A DNA stretch of 49,877 bases, taken from positions 1-49,877 of the forward strand of contig JAMPDA010000011.1 in NCBI GenBank assembly GCA_023665905.1. Reading direction: 5' to 3'. Each line of letters opens with the position of its first letter. Position 1 is the stretch's first letter. The stretch comes from Roseburia sp. Lineage in GTDB: Bacteria; Bacillota; Clostridia; Christensenellales; Pumilibacteraceae. Positions 8,451-17,608 of the stretch are shown here, piece by piece. A program made the translations under genes and the position numbers. A model generated the notes under the pieces. It saw only the letters and a list, made by a program, of their open reading frames with translations. It searched no databases and was not told the origin of the DNA.

Positions 8451-9224
8451 ATGAGAAATCGCACTGTTTATACGGACATGGCTGTGGAGTTTTGCAGGTC
8501 GTCGCACACCGCCGACGACGGCGTTATACGGTATTACGAGGTGGATGTGGATAAGCGTCTTTCCAAAAAACTCAAAAAGCCGTGCGGAAAATACACGACG
8601 CTCGAAACTCAGTCGGTGCTGTGCGGACGGACGGACGATTATCCGCGAATATCGGAAGCGCTCGCGAGCAGCCTTAAAGACTACTGCAAGGGTTGCGACA
8701 AGATAATGGCGGTGGGCTTGGGAAACCCCGATCTTACCGCCGACGCGCTCGGCGACCGCGTGTTTAAAAAGCTGACAGTCACGCGCCATCTCGATCCCGA
8801 AAAGTATCTTTGCGCGCTCACGCCCAATGTTTTGGGCATGACGGGCATAGAGAGCTGCGATATAATATCCGCGGTCGTCGATCGTATCCGTCCAGACGCT
8901 GTGATAGTGATAGATGCGCTCACTGCCGCCGCGGCGAACCGCATAGCCTCCGCTTTTCAGGTTACGGACAGCGGCATCACGCCGGGCAGCGGAGTGGACA
9001 ATCACCGCCGTCGGCTGGACGCGCAGTCGCTCGGCGTAAAAGTGGTGTCGGTGGGCGTGCCGCTCGTCGTATATTCCTCGACGATCGCAAAGGACTACTG
9101 TTGCTCCGATATGCAGCGCGACGGCGCGGACATGATAGTCACGCCAAAGGACGTGGACGTGTTGGTGGAAGCGTGCGCGCACGTCATTGCGGACGCCGTC
9201 AATTCCGCATTTGCGTATAGGTGA
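8451..9224 (+). CDS. gpr: Germination protease GPR (spore SASP-degrading endopeptidase)
   Basis: GPR cleaves small acid-soluble proteins during spore germination. The family blocks are clear: TDMAVE at 8-13, VGLGNPDLTADALG near 87-100, and a C-terminal MIVTPKDVDVLVEACAHVIA. The protein has 257 residues, against about 320-370 in Bacillus and Clostridium, and lacks both most of the N-terminal zymogen propeptide and some mid-protein insertions. The start has no ribosome site; an AT-rich CAATAAT ends 3 bases before ATG. Its presence suggests sporulation ability or a recent spore-forming ancestry. Confidence 0.92.
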   Translation: MRNRTVYTDMAVEFCRSSHTADDGVIRYYEVDVDKRLSKKLKKPCGKYTTLETQSVLCGRTDDYPRISEALASSLKDYCKGCDKIMAVGLGNPDLTADALGDRVFKKLTVTRHLDPEKYLCALTPNVLGMTGIESCDIISAVVDRIRPDAVIVIDALTAAAANRIASAFQVTDSGITPGSGVDNHRRRLDAQSLGVKVVSVGVPLVVYSSTIAKDYCCSDMQRDGADMIVTPKDVDVLVEACAHVIADAVNSAFAYR

Positions 9225-9296
9225 CGCTGTCGGAAAGTGAAATATCGCGCCGTATTTTGTCATTATGTAGAGTTTTTCGGCATATGTATATAATCT

Positions 9297-10028
9297 ATGC
9301 GGCAAGATCCTATAGGCGTTTTCGACAGCGGCGTCGGCGGACTGTGCGTGCTTAAAAAATGCGCGCAGCGTCTGCCGCGCGAGAGATTTATATATCTCGC
9401 CGATACGGCTAACATGCCGTACGGCGGAAAGTCGGCGGCGGAGATAAAGCTTGCCGCATGCCGCTGTGCCGACGTCCTGTTTTCCATGGGCTGTAAAGCG
9501 CTCGTCATCGCGTGCAACACAGCGACGGTGTGCGCGATAGACGATATACGCGCTCTTTACGGCGGCAAGGTGATAATCGGGCTGGAGCCTGCCATAAAGC
9601 CGTGCTATAAAGAGCTGGGCAGGGGATACGCGCTCGCGCTTGTGACGAGCGCGACGGAAAGCTCGCATAAGTGCGCGCGGCTTTTGGCGGCGTGCGGCGG
9701 AAGAATAAAGGCTTTGGGTCAGCCTTGGCTCGCAAAAGCGGTGGAGGACAATATCGAAAACATAAGCGCAATAAAGCCGCGCGTATTCGAAATGCTCGAG
9801 CCGTACGGCGACGCGGAAGCGGTCGTGCTCGGCTGTTCGCATTATACATATATCGCCGATATGATACGCGAGTTTTACTGCGGAAATATCAAGATATACG
9901 ACGGCGCGGACGGCGCGGCGGCGCGGCTCGAATACTGTTTGGCGCTCGCAAAACTGTGCGCCGAAACGGGCGAGCGCGGCAGTATACGTTTCTACTCCAC
10001 GTTTTCGCAAGACAGGCATGTAAAGTAA
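9297..10028 (+). CDS. murI: Glutamate racemase
   Basis: The enzyme interconverts L- and D-glutamate to supply D-Glu for peptidoglycan. IGVFDSGVGGL at 5-15 and DTANMPYG are typical. The two catalytic cysteines are in ACNTAT (Cys73) and GCSHYT (Cys180). The 243-residue length is slightly short but complete. The ATG has no Shine-Dalgarno sequence. TATAAT at 9289-9294 ends only two bases before it, with overlapping -10-like options at 9283-9292, so this gene may also be leaderless. Confidence 0.95.
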   Translation: MRQDPIGVFDSGVGGLCVLKKCAQRLPRERFIYLADTANMPYGGKSAAEIKLAACRCADVLFSMGCKALVIACNTATVCAIDDIRALYGGKVIIGLEPAIKPCYKELGRGYALALVTSATESSHKCARLLAACGGRIKALGQPWLAKAVEDNIENISAIKPRVFEMLEPYGDAEAVVLGCSHYTYIADMIREFYCGNIKIYDGADGAAARLEYCLALAKLCAETGERGSIRFYSTFSQDRHVK

Positions 10029-10058
10029 AAATCCGACGGCTGAAACCGTCGGATTTTT
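10027..10058. terminator. Bidirectional terminator between murI and apgM
   Basis: AAAAATCCGACGG (10027-10039) pairs perfectly with CCGTCGGATTTTT (10046-10058) over the 6-nt loop CTGAAA. It serves the convergent murI and apgM genes. Confidence 0.93.
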
Positions 10059-10073
10059 ATATATAATTTTCTT

Positions 10074-11288
10074 TTACGGCTTTTCGGATAGTCCGAACAG
10101 TGTTTTCGCGACGTCTGCGCCGCTCGGGAAATACACGCCCGTGCTCTTAGCGGCTTTTTCCGAAAATCCGACGCCCGACGCGCGTTCAGCCTCGCTGTCG
10201 TATATAAAAAACGGAACGGGCTCGGGCGTGTGCGTTCTTACGGAAAGCGGCGTCGCGTGGTCGGGCATGACCGATACGGCAAACGGCTCGCCCGTGCCCT
10301 TTAGATAGTTCACTATGGGCGTTAGGATCTTTTCGTCTATCTGCTCGACGGCGCGGATCTTGCCTGCGCGGTCGCCTTGATGCCCACATTCGTCGGGACC
10401 TTCCAGGTGCACAAACACGTAGTCGCAGGCGCTGAGCGCTTTTATCGCAGCGGCGGCTTTTGCGGCGTAGTCCGTGTCCACGGTGCCGGTGGCGGTGGGA
10501 ATGTCCACAACGTCCATTCCGCCTGCGACGCCGATGCCTTTTACGAGATCGACTGCGGAAATGACCGTAGCCGTCTTGCCGAACTTGTCGCTGTAGTTTT
10601 CGAGTATGGGCTTGGTGCCTTCACCCCAAAACCACACCGAAGTCGCTTTGCGCTTTCCCGCTTTTTCGCGCGCGATGTTCACGGGGTGAGAGGCGAGGAC
10701 GTCTATCGATCTTTCGATGAGCGAACGGAAAAGCTCGCCGTTTACCCCGTCGGGAAGGTATGTAGCTATGCGCTTGTCGAGTATATCGTGCGGCGGTGTG
10801 AACTTTGTGCCGAGCGCGCCGTTCCTTATAACGGCGGCGTGCCGATAACTTACGCCCGAATACAGTTCCACGCCGTTTGCGGCAAACACGTCGCGCAGTG
10901 CGTCTATCAGTTCGCGCGCCTCCTCGGTGGAAATCTCGCCGGCGGAATAGTCGAGCATAACGCGGTCGCTTAAGTCGTCGGCGTCCGAAAGGGTGACGAG
11001 GTTTGTGCGGAACGTCACATCGTCTGCGCCGAGCGGAATACCCATGGAGAGCGCTTCGAGCGGCGACCTTCCGGTGTAGCATGCGCGCGGATCGTAGCCG
11101 AGCGCGGCGAGGTTGCACACGTCCGAGCCGGCTTTCATGCCGTTCGGAACGGTTTTTACAAGCCCTGTTATGCCGCGCGCGCATAGCGCGTCCATCATGG
11201 GTTTACGCGCCTCGTCCATGGGCGTCAGCCCGCGCGCGTCGTCGTAATCTGCCATTCCGTCGCAAAGGACGGTCACGTATTTCTTCAT
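10074..11288 (-). CDS. apgM: 2,3-bisphosphoglycerate-independent phosphoglycerate mutase, ApgM type
   Basis: The protein belongs to the archaeal-type branch of cofactor-independent phosphoglycerate mutases in the alkaline phosphatase superfamily. It opens with a metal-binding VTVLCDGMADY. SDVCNLAALGYDP supplies the serine nucleophile region, and HLEGPDECGHQGD and MPDHATP supply C-terminal metal ligands. The 404 residues fit the family. In some Clostridia and Bacteroidetes such genes are annotated as homoserine kinases, so the glycolytic role is likely but not certain. AGGCAGG precedes the ATG. It lies 19 bp after glmS on the same strand. Confidence 0.88.
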   Translation of the reverse strand: MKKYVTVLCDGMADYDDARGLTPMDEARKPMMDALCARGITGLVKTVPNGMKAGSDVCNLAALGYDPRACYTGRSPLEALSMGIPLGADDVTFRTNLVTLSDADDLSDRVMLDYSAGEISTEEARELIDALRDVFAANGVELYSGVSYRHAAVIRNGALGTKFTPPHDILDKRIATYLPDGVNGELFRSLIERSIDVLASHPVNIAREKAGKRKATSVWFWGEGTKPILENYSDKFGKTATVISAVDLVKGIGVAGGMDVVDIPTATGTVDTDYAAKAAAAIKALSACDYVFVHLEGPDECGHQGDRAGKIRAVEQIDEKILTPIVNYLKGTGEPFAVSVMPDHATPLSVRTHTPEPVPFFIYDSEAERASGVGFSEKAAKSTGVYFPSGADVAKTLFGLSEKP

Positions 11289-11307
11289 AAGCCTGCCTAT
11301 TTTAACG

Positions 11308-13131
11308 TCACTGAACGGTGACGGACTTTGCGAGATTGCGCGGCTGATCTATATCGCGACCGAGCTCCACCGCGACGTGATACGCGTAAAGCTGCAGCAC
11401 CACGGCGGTGAGTACGGGCGAAACGTCGTCGTCGCACTTGGGTATGCACACGGTGTACGGCGCGCTCGACTTGATCTTGGAGTTGGGACGGGACGCTATG
11501 GCGAGCACCGTTCCGCCGCGCGACTGTATCTGCCGTATGTTGGAAAGCATTTGATGATAGAGCGCCGTCTGCGTCACGAGAGCGAGCGTGACGGTGCCTT
11601 CTTCGATGAGCGATATTGTGCCGTGCTTAAGTTCGCCTGCGGCGTACGCCTCGGAACGAATGTACGAGATCTCTTTGAGCTTTAACGCGCCCTCGAGCGA
11701 AGCCGCGTAGTCTGTGCCTCTGCCGATAAAGAAAAACCCGTCGGTATGCGCAAAGCGCTTGGATAGCTCCGCTATGTCCGAATAGTCTTTAAGCTGCTCG
11801 CGAACGAGGTCGGGGAGCTTTAACAGTTCCGACAGCAGTTCGTTGTAGCGCGTCTGTGAAACCGTGCCGCGTAAAGCCGCTATCTTAAGCCCTACAAGGT
11901 ACAGCGCGGCGACCTGCGTCGTATAACCCTTTGTCGTCGCCACGGCGATCTCCGGCCCTGCGTGCGTGTACAGCACGTCGTCCGCCTCGCGCGCAATTAT
12001 GCTCTGCATAACGTTGACTATGGCGATAGTGCGCGAGCCTCTGGACTTGGCGAGCCGCAGCGCTTCGAGAGTGTCCGCGGTTTCTCCGCTCTGACTTATG
12101 ATCATAGTCAAAGTGTGCCTATCGGCTATGGGGTCGGAATAGATGTATTCGCTTGCCAGCTCGCAGCGCACGCGTATGCGGCAGTGCTTTTCTATAAAGG
12201 TCTTGCCGACAATTCCCGCGTGGTAAGCCGAGCCGCAACCGAGTATATCTATGTCCGTCAGACCGTCGAGATATTCTTTGTCGAATTTTATTCCGTCGAG
12301 ATCGATCTCGTTGCCGTTTACGCGCGGATTGAGCGTGTCGGCGAGCGCTTTGGGCTGATCGTATATCTCTTTGAGCATAAAGTGGTCGTAGCCGCCTTTT
12401 TCCGCCTGACTTATATCCCAATTTACGGTAAACGATTTCTTTTTTATCGGCTTGCCGTTCGCGTCGTAATAGTTGACCGTATCGCGTTCGATCTCCGCGA
12501 TCTCGCAGTCGTTGAGAAGCACGAATTCGTGCGTATACTCGAGCGCGGCGGGGAAGTCGGACGCTATAAAGTTTTCGCCGTTGCCGAGCGCCACGACGAG
12601 CGGATTGTCTTTGCGTATCGCGTACAGTCTGTCGGGCGCGTCGGCGCAGATTATCCCGACGGCGTAAGAACCCTTGAGCTCTTTCATGAGCGCGGAAAGA
12701 GTCGAAACGATATTTCTGGTGTACAGCTCTTGCAACAGGACAGCCATTACTTCGGTGTCCGTTTCGCTTTTAAAGGAATATCCGCGTTCCGTCAGCCGAG
12801 TTTTAAGCTCGGCGTAGTTTTCGATTATCCCGTTGTGAACAATGACGAACCTGCCGTCGTTAGAGGACTGCGGATGCGAATTTATGTCGTTCGGAACGCC
12901 GTGCGTCGCCCAGCGCGTGTGCCCGATGCCGATCGTGCCGACGGGCGTATGCTCTTTTAATTTCTGCTCGAGCCGCGCCACTTTGCCGCTCATTTTGACT
13001 ACATCTATTTTGTCGTCGCACACGACTGCGACGCCGCTCGAGTCGTAGCCTCTGTATTCGAGCCGCTTAAGTCCGTTGACCAAAATGCCGGTAGCCTGCT
13101 TTTTTCCGACATATCCGATTATGCCGCACAT
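11308..13131 (-). CDS. glmS: Glutamine-fructose-6-phosphate aminotransferase (isomerizing)
   Basis: GlmS makes glucosamine-6-phosphate from fructose-6-phosphate and glutamine, the entry to UDP-GlcNAc. Mature Cys2 (MCGIIGYVG) is the glutaminase nucleophile. RLEYRGYDSSG and the two SIS domains (GCGSAYHAG, SQSGETADT) are intact, and the C-terminus NLAKSVTVQ is canonical. It has 607 residues. The start lies 3 bp after the upstream COG2426 gene with AAAGGAG across the junction. There is therefore no space for a glmS ribozyme leader. Confidence 0.97.
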   Translation of the reverse strand: MCGIIGYVGKKQATGILVNGLKRLEYRGYDSSGVAVVCDDKIDVVKMSGKVARLEQKLKEHTPVGTIGIGHTRWATHGVPNDINSHPQSSNDGRFVIVHNGIIENYAELKTRLTERGYSFKSETDTEVMAVLLQELYTRNIVSTLSALMKELKGSYAVGIICADAPDRLYAIRKDNPLVVALGNGENFIASDFPAALEYTHEFVLLNDCEIAEIERDTVNYYDANGKPIKKKSFTVNWDISQAEKGGYDHFMLKEIYDQPKALADTLNPRVNGNEIDLDGIKFDKEYLDGLTDIDILGCGSAYHAGIVGKTFIEKHCRIRVRCELASEYIYSDPIADRHTLTMIISQSGETADTLEALRLAKSRGSRTIAIVNVMQSIIAREADDVLYTHAGPEIAVATTKGYTTQVAALYLVGLKIAALRGTVSQTRYNELLSELLKLPDLVREQLKDYSDIAELSKRFAHTDGFFFIGRGTDYAASLEGALKLKEISYIRSEAYAAGELKHGTISLIEEGTVTLALVTQTALYHQMLSNIRQIQSRGGTVLAIASRPNSKIKSSAPYTVCIPKCDDDVSPVLTAVVLQLYAYHVAVELGRDIDQPRNLAKSVTVQ

Positions 13132-13134
13132 GGT

Positions 13135-13863
13135 TTACTCCTTTGGAGCGGCGTCGTCGCCGGCGCCGTCCGGTTGTTCTTTGGGCTTGTAGATTATGAA
13201 CTTGACTATCAAAAATATCACCACCGCGACCGCTATTCCGAAGAACGCGAGCGTGATGTAGTTGACGTACGGAAGAAACAGATAGCTTATGAGCGTGATT
13301 ATCGCGCATGCGACGGCATTGCCGAGTATGACGCCTATAAGCCCTTTTACAAAGCCTATTTTGACGATGGAAGCGACCGCGCTGCCCGTCCATACGCCGG
13401 TGAGCGGCAGGGGAACGGCGACGAAAAGCGCCGTGCCGCCTATGCGCTTTATGTCGCGCTTTGTCAATAAAGACGGTTTTTTCTTTTTCTGTTCGCCGTC
13501 GATTTCGCTTGACGGTTGTTCGCCGTCGCCGCTTGTTTCTGCGGTTTCGCTCGTTTCGGTCGCAAGTGCGCGCGACTTTTTTTCGAACTTGTCGTAAAGG
13601 AATTTGCCAATCTTGGAAAAGAATTTGGTGCGCGACAGCGCGTTGATGACGGGAATAAATATCAAAAGCAGTATCGGCGCCATGAGCGACGAGCCCAAAA
13701 ACGCCCAGCCGAACGACGTAAAGGGCGAAAGTCCCATAGATATGCCGAATGGAATGGCAAACCGCGCCTCCGCTATCGGAATGATCGACAGCAAAAATAC
13801 GGAAAGCGGCGCGCCGAGCGACGCGTTCATTGCGTCGGCGATGCTTTGCACAAATTCGTTCAT
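13135..13863 (-). CDS. COG2426 membrane protein (putative small multidrug export family)
   Basis: This 242-residue protein has the PF06695 hallmarks: IPIAEARFAIPFG near 27-39 and a second half with AVPLPLTGVWTGS. It has about five membrane segments. A charged central loop (about 85-130, TSETAETSGDGEQ then KKKK) and an acidic C-terminal tail are extra. The transport role is inferred from a weak family name only. It heads the glmS-apgM transcript. The ATG has no ribosome site and lies 7 bases from a -10 box. Confidence 0.82.
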   Translation of the reverse strand: MNEFVQSIADAMNASLGAPLSVFLLSIIPIAEARFAIPFGISMGLSPFTSFGWAFLGSSLMAPILLLIFIPVINALSRTKFFSKIGKFLYDKFEKKSRALATETSETAETSGDGEQPSSEIDGEQKKKKPSLLTKRDIKRIGGTALFVAVPLPLTGVWTGSAVASIVKIGFVKGLIGVILGNAVACAIITLISYLFLPYVNYITLAFFGIAVAVVIFLIVKFIIYKPKEQPDGAGDDAAPKE

Positions 13864-13870
13864 AATCTAT

Positions 13871-13900
13871 AGTATAAACTATTTTCGCGCATTATGTCAA
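13871..13900 (-). promoter_or_regulatory. Sigma-A promoter of the COG2426-glmS-apgM transcript, apparently leaderless
   Basis: Minus-strand TTGACA (13895-13900), an 18-bp spacer and TATACT (13871-13876) are followed by ATAGATT and the ATG at 13863. There is no Shine-Dalgarno sequence, so transcription should begin at the start codon. Confidence 0.85.
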
Positions 13901-13990
13901 CAAAAAGTTCGGCACAACGCCAAAACGTCGGACCTATAGGCGTGCAACGGCGTCGAGAGGAAGGATATTTTAAATTATTATGTTATTTTA

Positions 13991-14040
13991 TTGACAAAGG
14001 TATGTAATTATATTATAATTTACCGTATAATATATATAAT
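13991..14040 (+). promoter_or_regulatory. Promoter of glmM with three TATAAT boxes
   Basis: A perfect TTGACA (13991-13996), 17-bp spacer and TATAAT (14014-14019) are followed by two more exact TATAAT boxes at 14026-14031 and 14035-14040. GGAGG precedes the ATG at 14068, so this gene has a normal leader. It is divergent from the COG2426-glmS promoter, about 90 bp away. Confidence 0.88.
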
Positions 14041-14067
14041 ATATAAGTAGTAATTTGGAGGCTGTGC

Positions 14068-15354
14068 ATGGGTAAGTACTTCGGTACGGACGGCATAAGG
14101 GGAAAATACGGCGATAATCTCGACGCCGATCTGGCGTTTAAAGTAGGGCTTGCCATAGTCGCCTATTTCGGCAAAGGCGAAGTCGTGGTCGGCCGCGATA
14201 CGCGCGTGTCCGGTCCGGAAATAGAAGCGGCGCTTATAAACGGATTAAAACGCGGCGGCGCGGAGGTGCTGACTGTCGGTATACTCCCCACGCCGGCTAT
14301 CGCGCGCATGGCTATAAAGTACGGCGCGCTGTGCGGAATAGTTATTTCCGCGTCGCACAATCCGCCCGAGTACAACGGCATTAAGATATTCGACGGCAAC
14401 GGCGTCAAGCTCAGCGAGGAGCAAGAGGGCAGTATCGAGTATTACATCGACAACCCGTCGGAACTTCGCGCCGTCGGCTCGGTGCGCGAAATAACGGACG
14501 CGAGCGAGCAGTACGTAGATTATCTCGTAAAGACGGTGGATTACGACTTGACGGGCGCAAAGGTGTGGCTCGACTGCGGTTACGGCGCGGCGTCTACGGT
14601 AGCAAAGCAGGCGTTCGAGCGTTTGGGCGCGACCGTCGAGATAGAAAACTGCAAGCTGCGCGGCGAAAAGATAAACTGCGGCTGCGGCGCGCTCCACCCC
14701 GATTACGTGCTCCACTCCATGGTCGGAACGGAATACAAGCTCGGCTTTTCCTACGACGGCGACGCCGACAGGCTCGCGTTCGTGTTCGACGGCAGGATAA
14801 TGGACGGGGATTCGGTGCTTTACAACATAGGCCGCGAAATGGAGCTTAGAGATAACGTGGTCGTCGGCACGATCCTCACCAACACCGCGCTCGAACGTCG
14901 GCTGGAAAAGGACGGGCGTCGGCTCGTGCGCACGCCCGTAGGCGATAAGTATATTTGCGACCTCATGTTCAAAAAGGGCTACAACCTCGGCGGCGAGCAG
15001 AGCGGACATTACATCGTATATCCGCAGGCGACGACGGGCGACGGTATCATGTCCAGCCTGTTCCTCACCAAAACGCTGTACAAAAAGGGCAAGCTCGGCG
15101 AGTTCACGGAGCTCAACTTGTTTCCGCAAAAAGCTATCGCCGAGTACGCCGATCAGTCGATAATGTACGACAAAGAGATGATCGAGCTCATAGAGGAGTA
15201 CACGTCGCGGCTGTCCGGCATAGGCAGGCTGATAGTGCGCATGTCCGGCACGGAGCCGAAAGTGCGCGTAATGTGCGAGTGCGAGGACGCGCGCAAGATA
15301 GACGAAACGCTCGCCGTGTTCAAAAAATACATCAACAACAGAAAATCGGGCTGA
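14068..15354 (+). CDS. glmM: Phosphoglucosamine mutase
   Basis: GlmM converts glucosamine-6-phosphate to glucosamine-1-phosphate, the step after GlmS. The N-terminus GKYFGTDGIRG is diagnostic. The phosphoserine loop is SASHNP, with Ser96 as the phosphorylated residue. DGDADR binds metal and GEQSGH binds sugar. The C-terminal phosphate-binding block is RMSGTEPKVRVM. Its 428 residues are close to the usual length. GGAGG supports the ATG. It is followed after 104 bp by a separately promoted nucleotide-sugar gene. Confidence 0.97.
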   Translation: MGKYFGTDGIRGKYGDNLDADLAFKVGLAIVAYFGKGEVVVGRDTRVSGPEIEAALINGLKRGGAEVLTVGILPTPAIARMAIKYGALCGIVISASHNPPEYNGIKIFDGNGVKLSEEQEGSIEYYIDNPSELRAVGSVREITDASEQYVDYLVKTVDYDLTGAKVWLDCGYGAASTVAKQAFERLGATVEIENCKLRGEKINCGCGALHPDYVLHSMVGTEYKLGFSYDGDADRLAFVFDGRIMDGDSVLYNIGREMELRDNVVVGTILTNTALERRLEKDGRRLVRTPVGDKYICDLMFKKGYNLGGEQSGHYIVYPQATTGDGIMSSLFLTKTLYKKGKLGEFTELNLFPQKAIAEYADQSIMYDKEMIELIEEYTSRLSGIGRLIVRMSGTEPKVRVMCECEDARKIDETLAVFKKYINNRKSG

Positions 15355-15397
15355 TAGATAGTAGATAACGCGTCGCGCCCGAAAACGCCTCATTGTG

Positions 15398-15426
15398 TTG
15401 ACAAAGGCGTCGGCGCGTGCTATCAT
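15398..15426 (+). promoter_or_regulatory. Sigma-A promoter of the dehydratase-like gene
   Basis: TTGACA (15398-15403), a 17-bp spacer and TATCAT (15421-15426). The leader is about 26 nt with GAGAG before the ATG. The -35 region reads TTGACAAAGGCG, exactly as at lgt. Confidence 0.85.
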
Positions 15427-15458
15427 AACAAAAGGCTTTTTAGTCTAAACGAGAGAAA

Positions 15459-17546
15459 ATGGCAAAAGAACACAAAAACGACCGCCGCAAAGGCGACAAA
15501 GAGGGCAAGTCGGCCCGAAACGTCAAAGCGAATATATCCGCTTTGTTTTCGCCGCGATATCGCAGCGTTATTCTGACCTTTGTCGTGGACGTGTCGCTTG
15601 TCGTCCTGTCGTTTTGGCTCGCGCGTATCACCATATTTTACGCCGTAGCTTTTCCCAAAAACTATCTGAACTTCGAGATACCGCTCATGCTCGTCATGGT
15701 GACGGTGACCATAAGCATGCTTACGCTGTTCGACTGCTACAACGTCGTGTGGCGCTTTGCAGGGCGAGTGGAGTTTTTAAAGTTCATAACGTCGTATTTT
15801 ATATCGTTTATTGTGTTGCTCATAGTAAAGGGAGTGGTGAACGCCGCGTTCGACGTCGCGCTGTGGACGACGCAAATAATACTGTTTTTGCTGTTTGCGT
15901 TGCTCTTTACTTCGGTCATAAGGTTTTGGTATATACCCGTCAAGTATATAAAGCACTTGCGTCAGGGCAACTTTTTGGGCGCGTCGCCGCAGCCTGCCAA
16001 GCGCACCGTCATATACGGCGCAGGCAATATCGGCACGGTCTTGCTCGGCAGATTTATAAACAACGTGCAAGAGGGATATCTTCCAGTGGCGTTCATCGAC
16101 GACGACCCCGAAAAGCAGGGTAAGTCCATAGGCAGCGTTCTCGTCGCCGGAGGTATCGATTCCGCCGCAAGCATAGTGGAAAAATACAGTCCGGATATTT
16201 TCGTTATCGCCATAACGGAACTGACGAAGTCGCAGCTCAAAGCTATTTACGAAAAGCTTTCGCGCTTCAATATTCCCATAAAAATGCTGCCGCCCATAGG
16301 CGATATACAGGAAGCTACCGCATCGTCATTGGAGCTTCGCGACATCAAGATCGAGTCGCTTTTGGGCAGGGACGAATTTAAGGTGCGTCAGGACCTCGTA
16401 GATCTTTCCGTAAAAGACAAGGTCGTCATGGTCACGGGCGGCGCGGGTTCTATCGGGTCGGAACTGTGTAGGCAGGCGCTCATATTCGGCTGTAAGCACC
16501 TCGTCATATTCGACCAGCACGAAAACGGCATGTTCAATATCGATCGCGAGTTCGTGCAGAAAAAGTACGACCCGTCGCGCTATTCGCTCGTTATGGGCAC
16601 TGTGCGCGAAGCGGACAAGCTCGCCGCCGTGCTCGAAAAATATAAGCCCGACACGGTGTTCCACGCCGCGGCGTACAAGCACGTTCCGATGATGGAGATC
16701 GCGCCGACGGAAGCCATAAAGAACAATGTTTTCGGCACGAAAAATCTGATCGAGGAATGCCAAAAAGCCGGCGTAAAGCGCTTTGTGCTTATATCTACGG
16801 ACAAGGCGGTCAACCCAGCAAACGTAATGGGCGCGTCCAAGCGGCTTGCGGAAATGCTCGTCCAGACGCGCGCGGCGGACTCCGACATGCAAATGGCGGC
16901 GGTGCGTTTCGGCAACGTGCTCGGATCTTCCGGCTCGGTTATCCCCACGTTTTTAAAGCAGATACACGACGGCGGACCCGTGACCGTAACGGATAGGAAC
17001 ATCAAGCGCTATTTTATGACTATACCGGAAGCCGTGCGGCTCGTATTGCAAACGGGCGCGCTCGCGTCGAGCGGCGAGGTGTTCGTCCTCGATATGGGCG
17101 AGCCGGTGTTCATTTACGACCTTGCGTGCAGCCTTATTCGGCTCAACGGCTATGTGCCCAATCAGGACATACAGATCGTCATATCCGGTCTGCGTCCCGG
17201 CGAAAAGCTGTTCGAGGAGCTGAGATACGACGAAGAGCAGGTGGACAACACCCAGCACGAGGGAATATTCGTCACCAAGCTCGAGCCGATAGATAAAAAG
17301 AAATTCGACCGCGACCTCGGCGAGCTTTTCAAAATAGCGGAGCGCGAGGACGAAAAGGGCACCGAGAAAAAGGTGTTCGAGATAGTGCCCAACAAGGCGC
17401 GCGAGGAAGCTATTATAGAGCGCGAGGCGAGCTTGCGCACGGCGGAAGCGATAGCCAAAATGGTAGATGAAGAAAAGGCGGAAGCCGAGCATGCCGAAAA
17501 AAGCGCGATAAAAACGGACGGCAGCGGTTCTCAGGCGGTAGCATAA
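15459..17546 (+). CDS. Membrane-bound UDP-GlcNAc 4,6-dehydratase-like protein (CapD/PglF family)
   Basis: The 695-residue protein has about four N-terminal membrane segments (about 28-155), a CoA-binding-like Rossmann region (VIYGAGNIG, near 182), and a C-terminal SDR domain with VTGGAGSIGSELCRQ. The usual catalytic YxxxK is MGASK (Met457 to Lys461), as in PglF-type dehydratases. Such enzymes make UDP-4-keto-6-deoxy sugars for capsules, glycans or protein glycosylation. The last 60 residues are charged and alanine-rich. The neighbours glmM, uppP and ddl support an envelope role. The exact sugar product is not known. Confidence 0.9.
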   Translation: MAKEHKNDRRKGDKEGKSARNVKANISALFSPRYRSVILTFVVDVSLVVLSFWLARITIFYAVAFPKNYLNFEIPLMLVMVTVTISMLTLFDCYNVVWRFAGRVEFLKFITSYFISFIVLLIVKGVVNAAFDVALWTTQIILFLLFALLFTSVIRFWYIPVKYIKHLRQGNFLGASPQPAKRTVIYGAGNIGTVLLGRFINNVQEGYLPVAFIDDDPEKQGKSIGSVLVAGGIDSAASIVEKYSPDIFVIAITELTKSQLKAIYEKLSRFNIPIKMLPPIGDIQEATASSLELRDIKIESLLGRDEFKVRQDLVDLSVKDKVVMVTGGAGSIGSELCRQALIFGCKHLVIFDQHENGMFNIDREFVQKKYDPSRYSLVMGTVREADKLAAVLEKYKPDTVFHAAAYKHVPMMEIAPTEAIKNNVFGTKNLIEECQKAGVKRFVLISTDKAVNPANVMGASKRLAEMLVQTRAADSDMQMAAVRFGNVLGSSGSVIPTFLKQIHDGGPVTVTDRNIKRYFMTIPEAVRLVLQTGALASSGEVFVLDMGEPVFIYDLACSLIRLNGYVPNQDIQIVISGLRPGEKLFEELRYDEEQVDNTQHEGIFVTKLEPIDKKKFDRDLGELFKIAEREDEKGTEKKVFEIVPNKAREEAIIEREASLRTAEAIAKMVDEEKAEAEHAEKSAIKTDGSGSQAVA

Positions 17547-17608
17547 AAGCCGTCGCGGCGGCATATTTTTTAGAGCGAGCAAACGACCTCGCGACGGGAG
17601 GTGCGGCA

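Noticed and set aside
13132..13134. glmS ribozyme/riboswitch
   Set aside because: Only three bases separate glmS from the upstream gene, so there is no leader to hold it.
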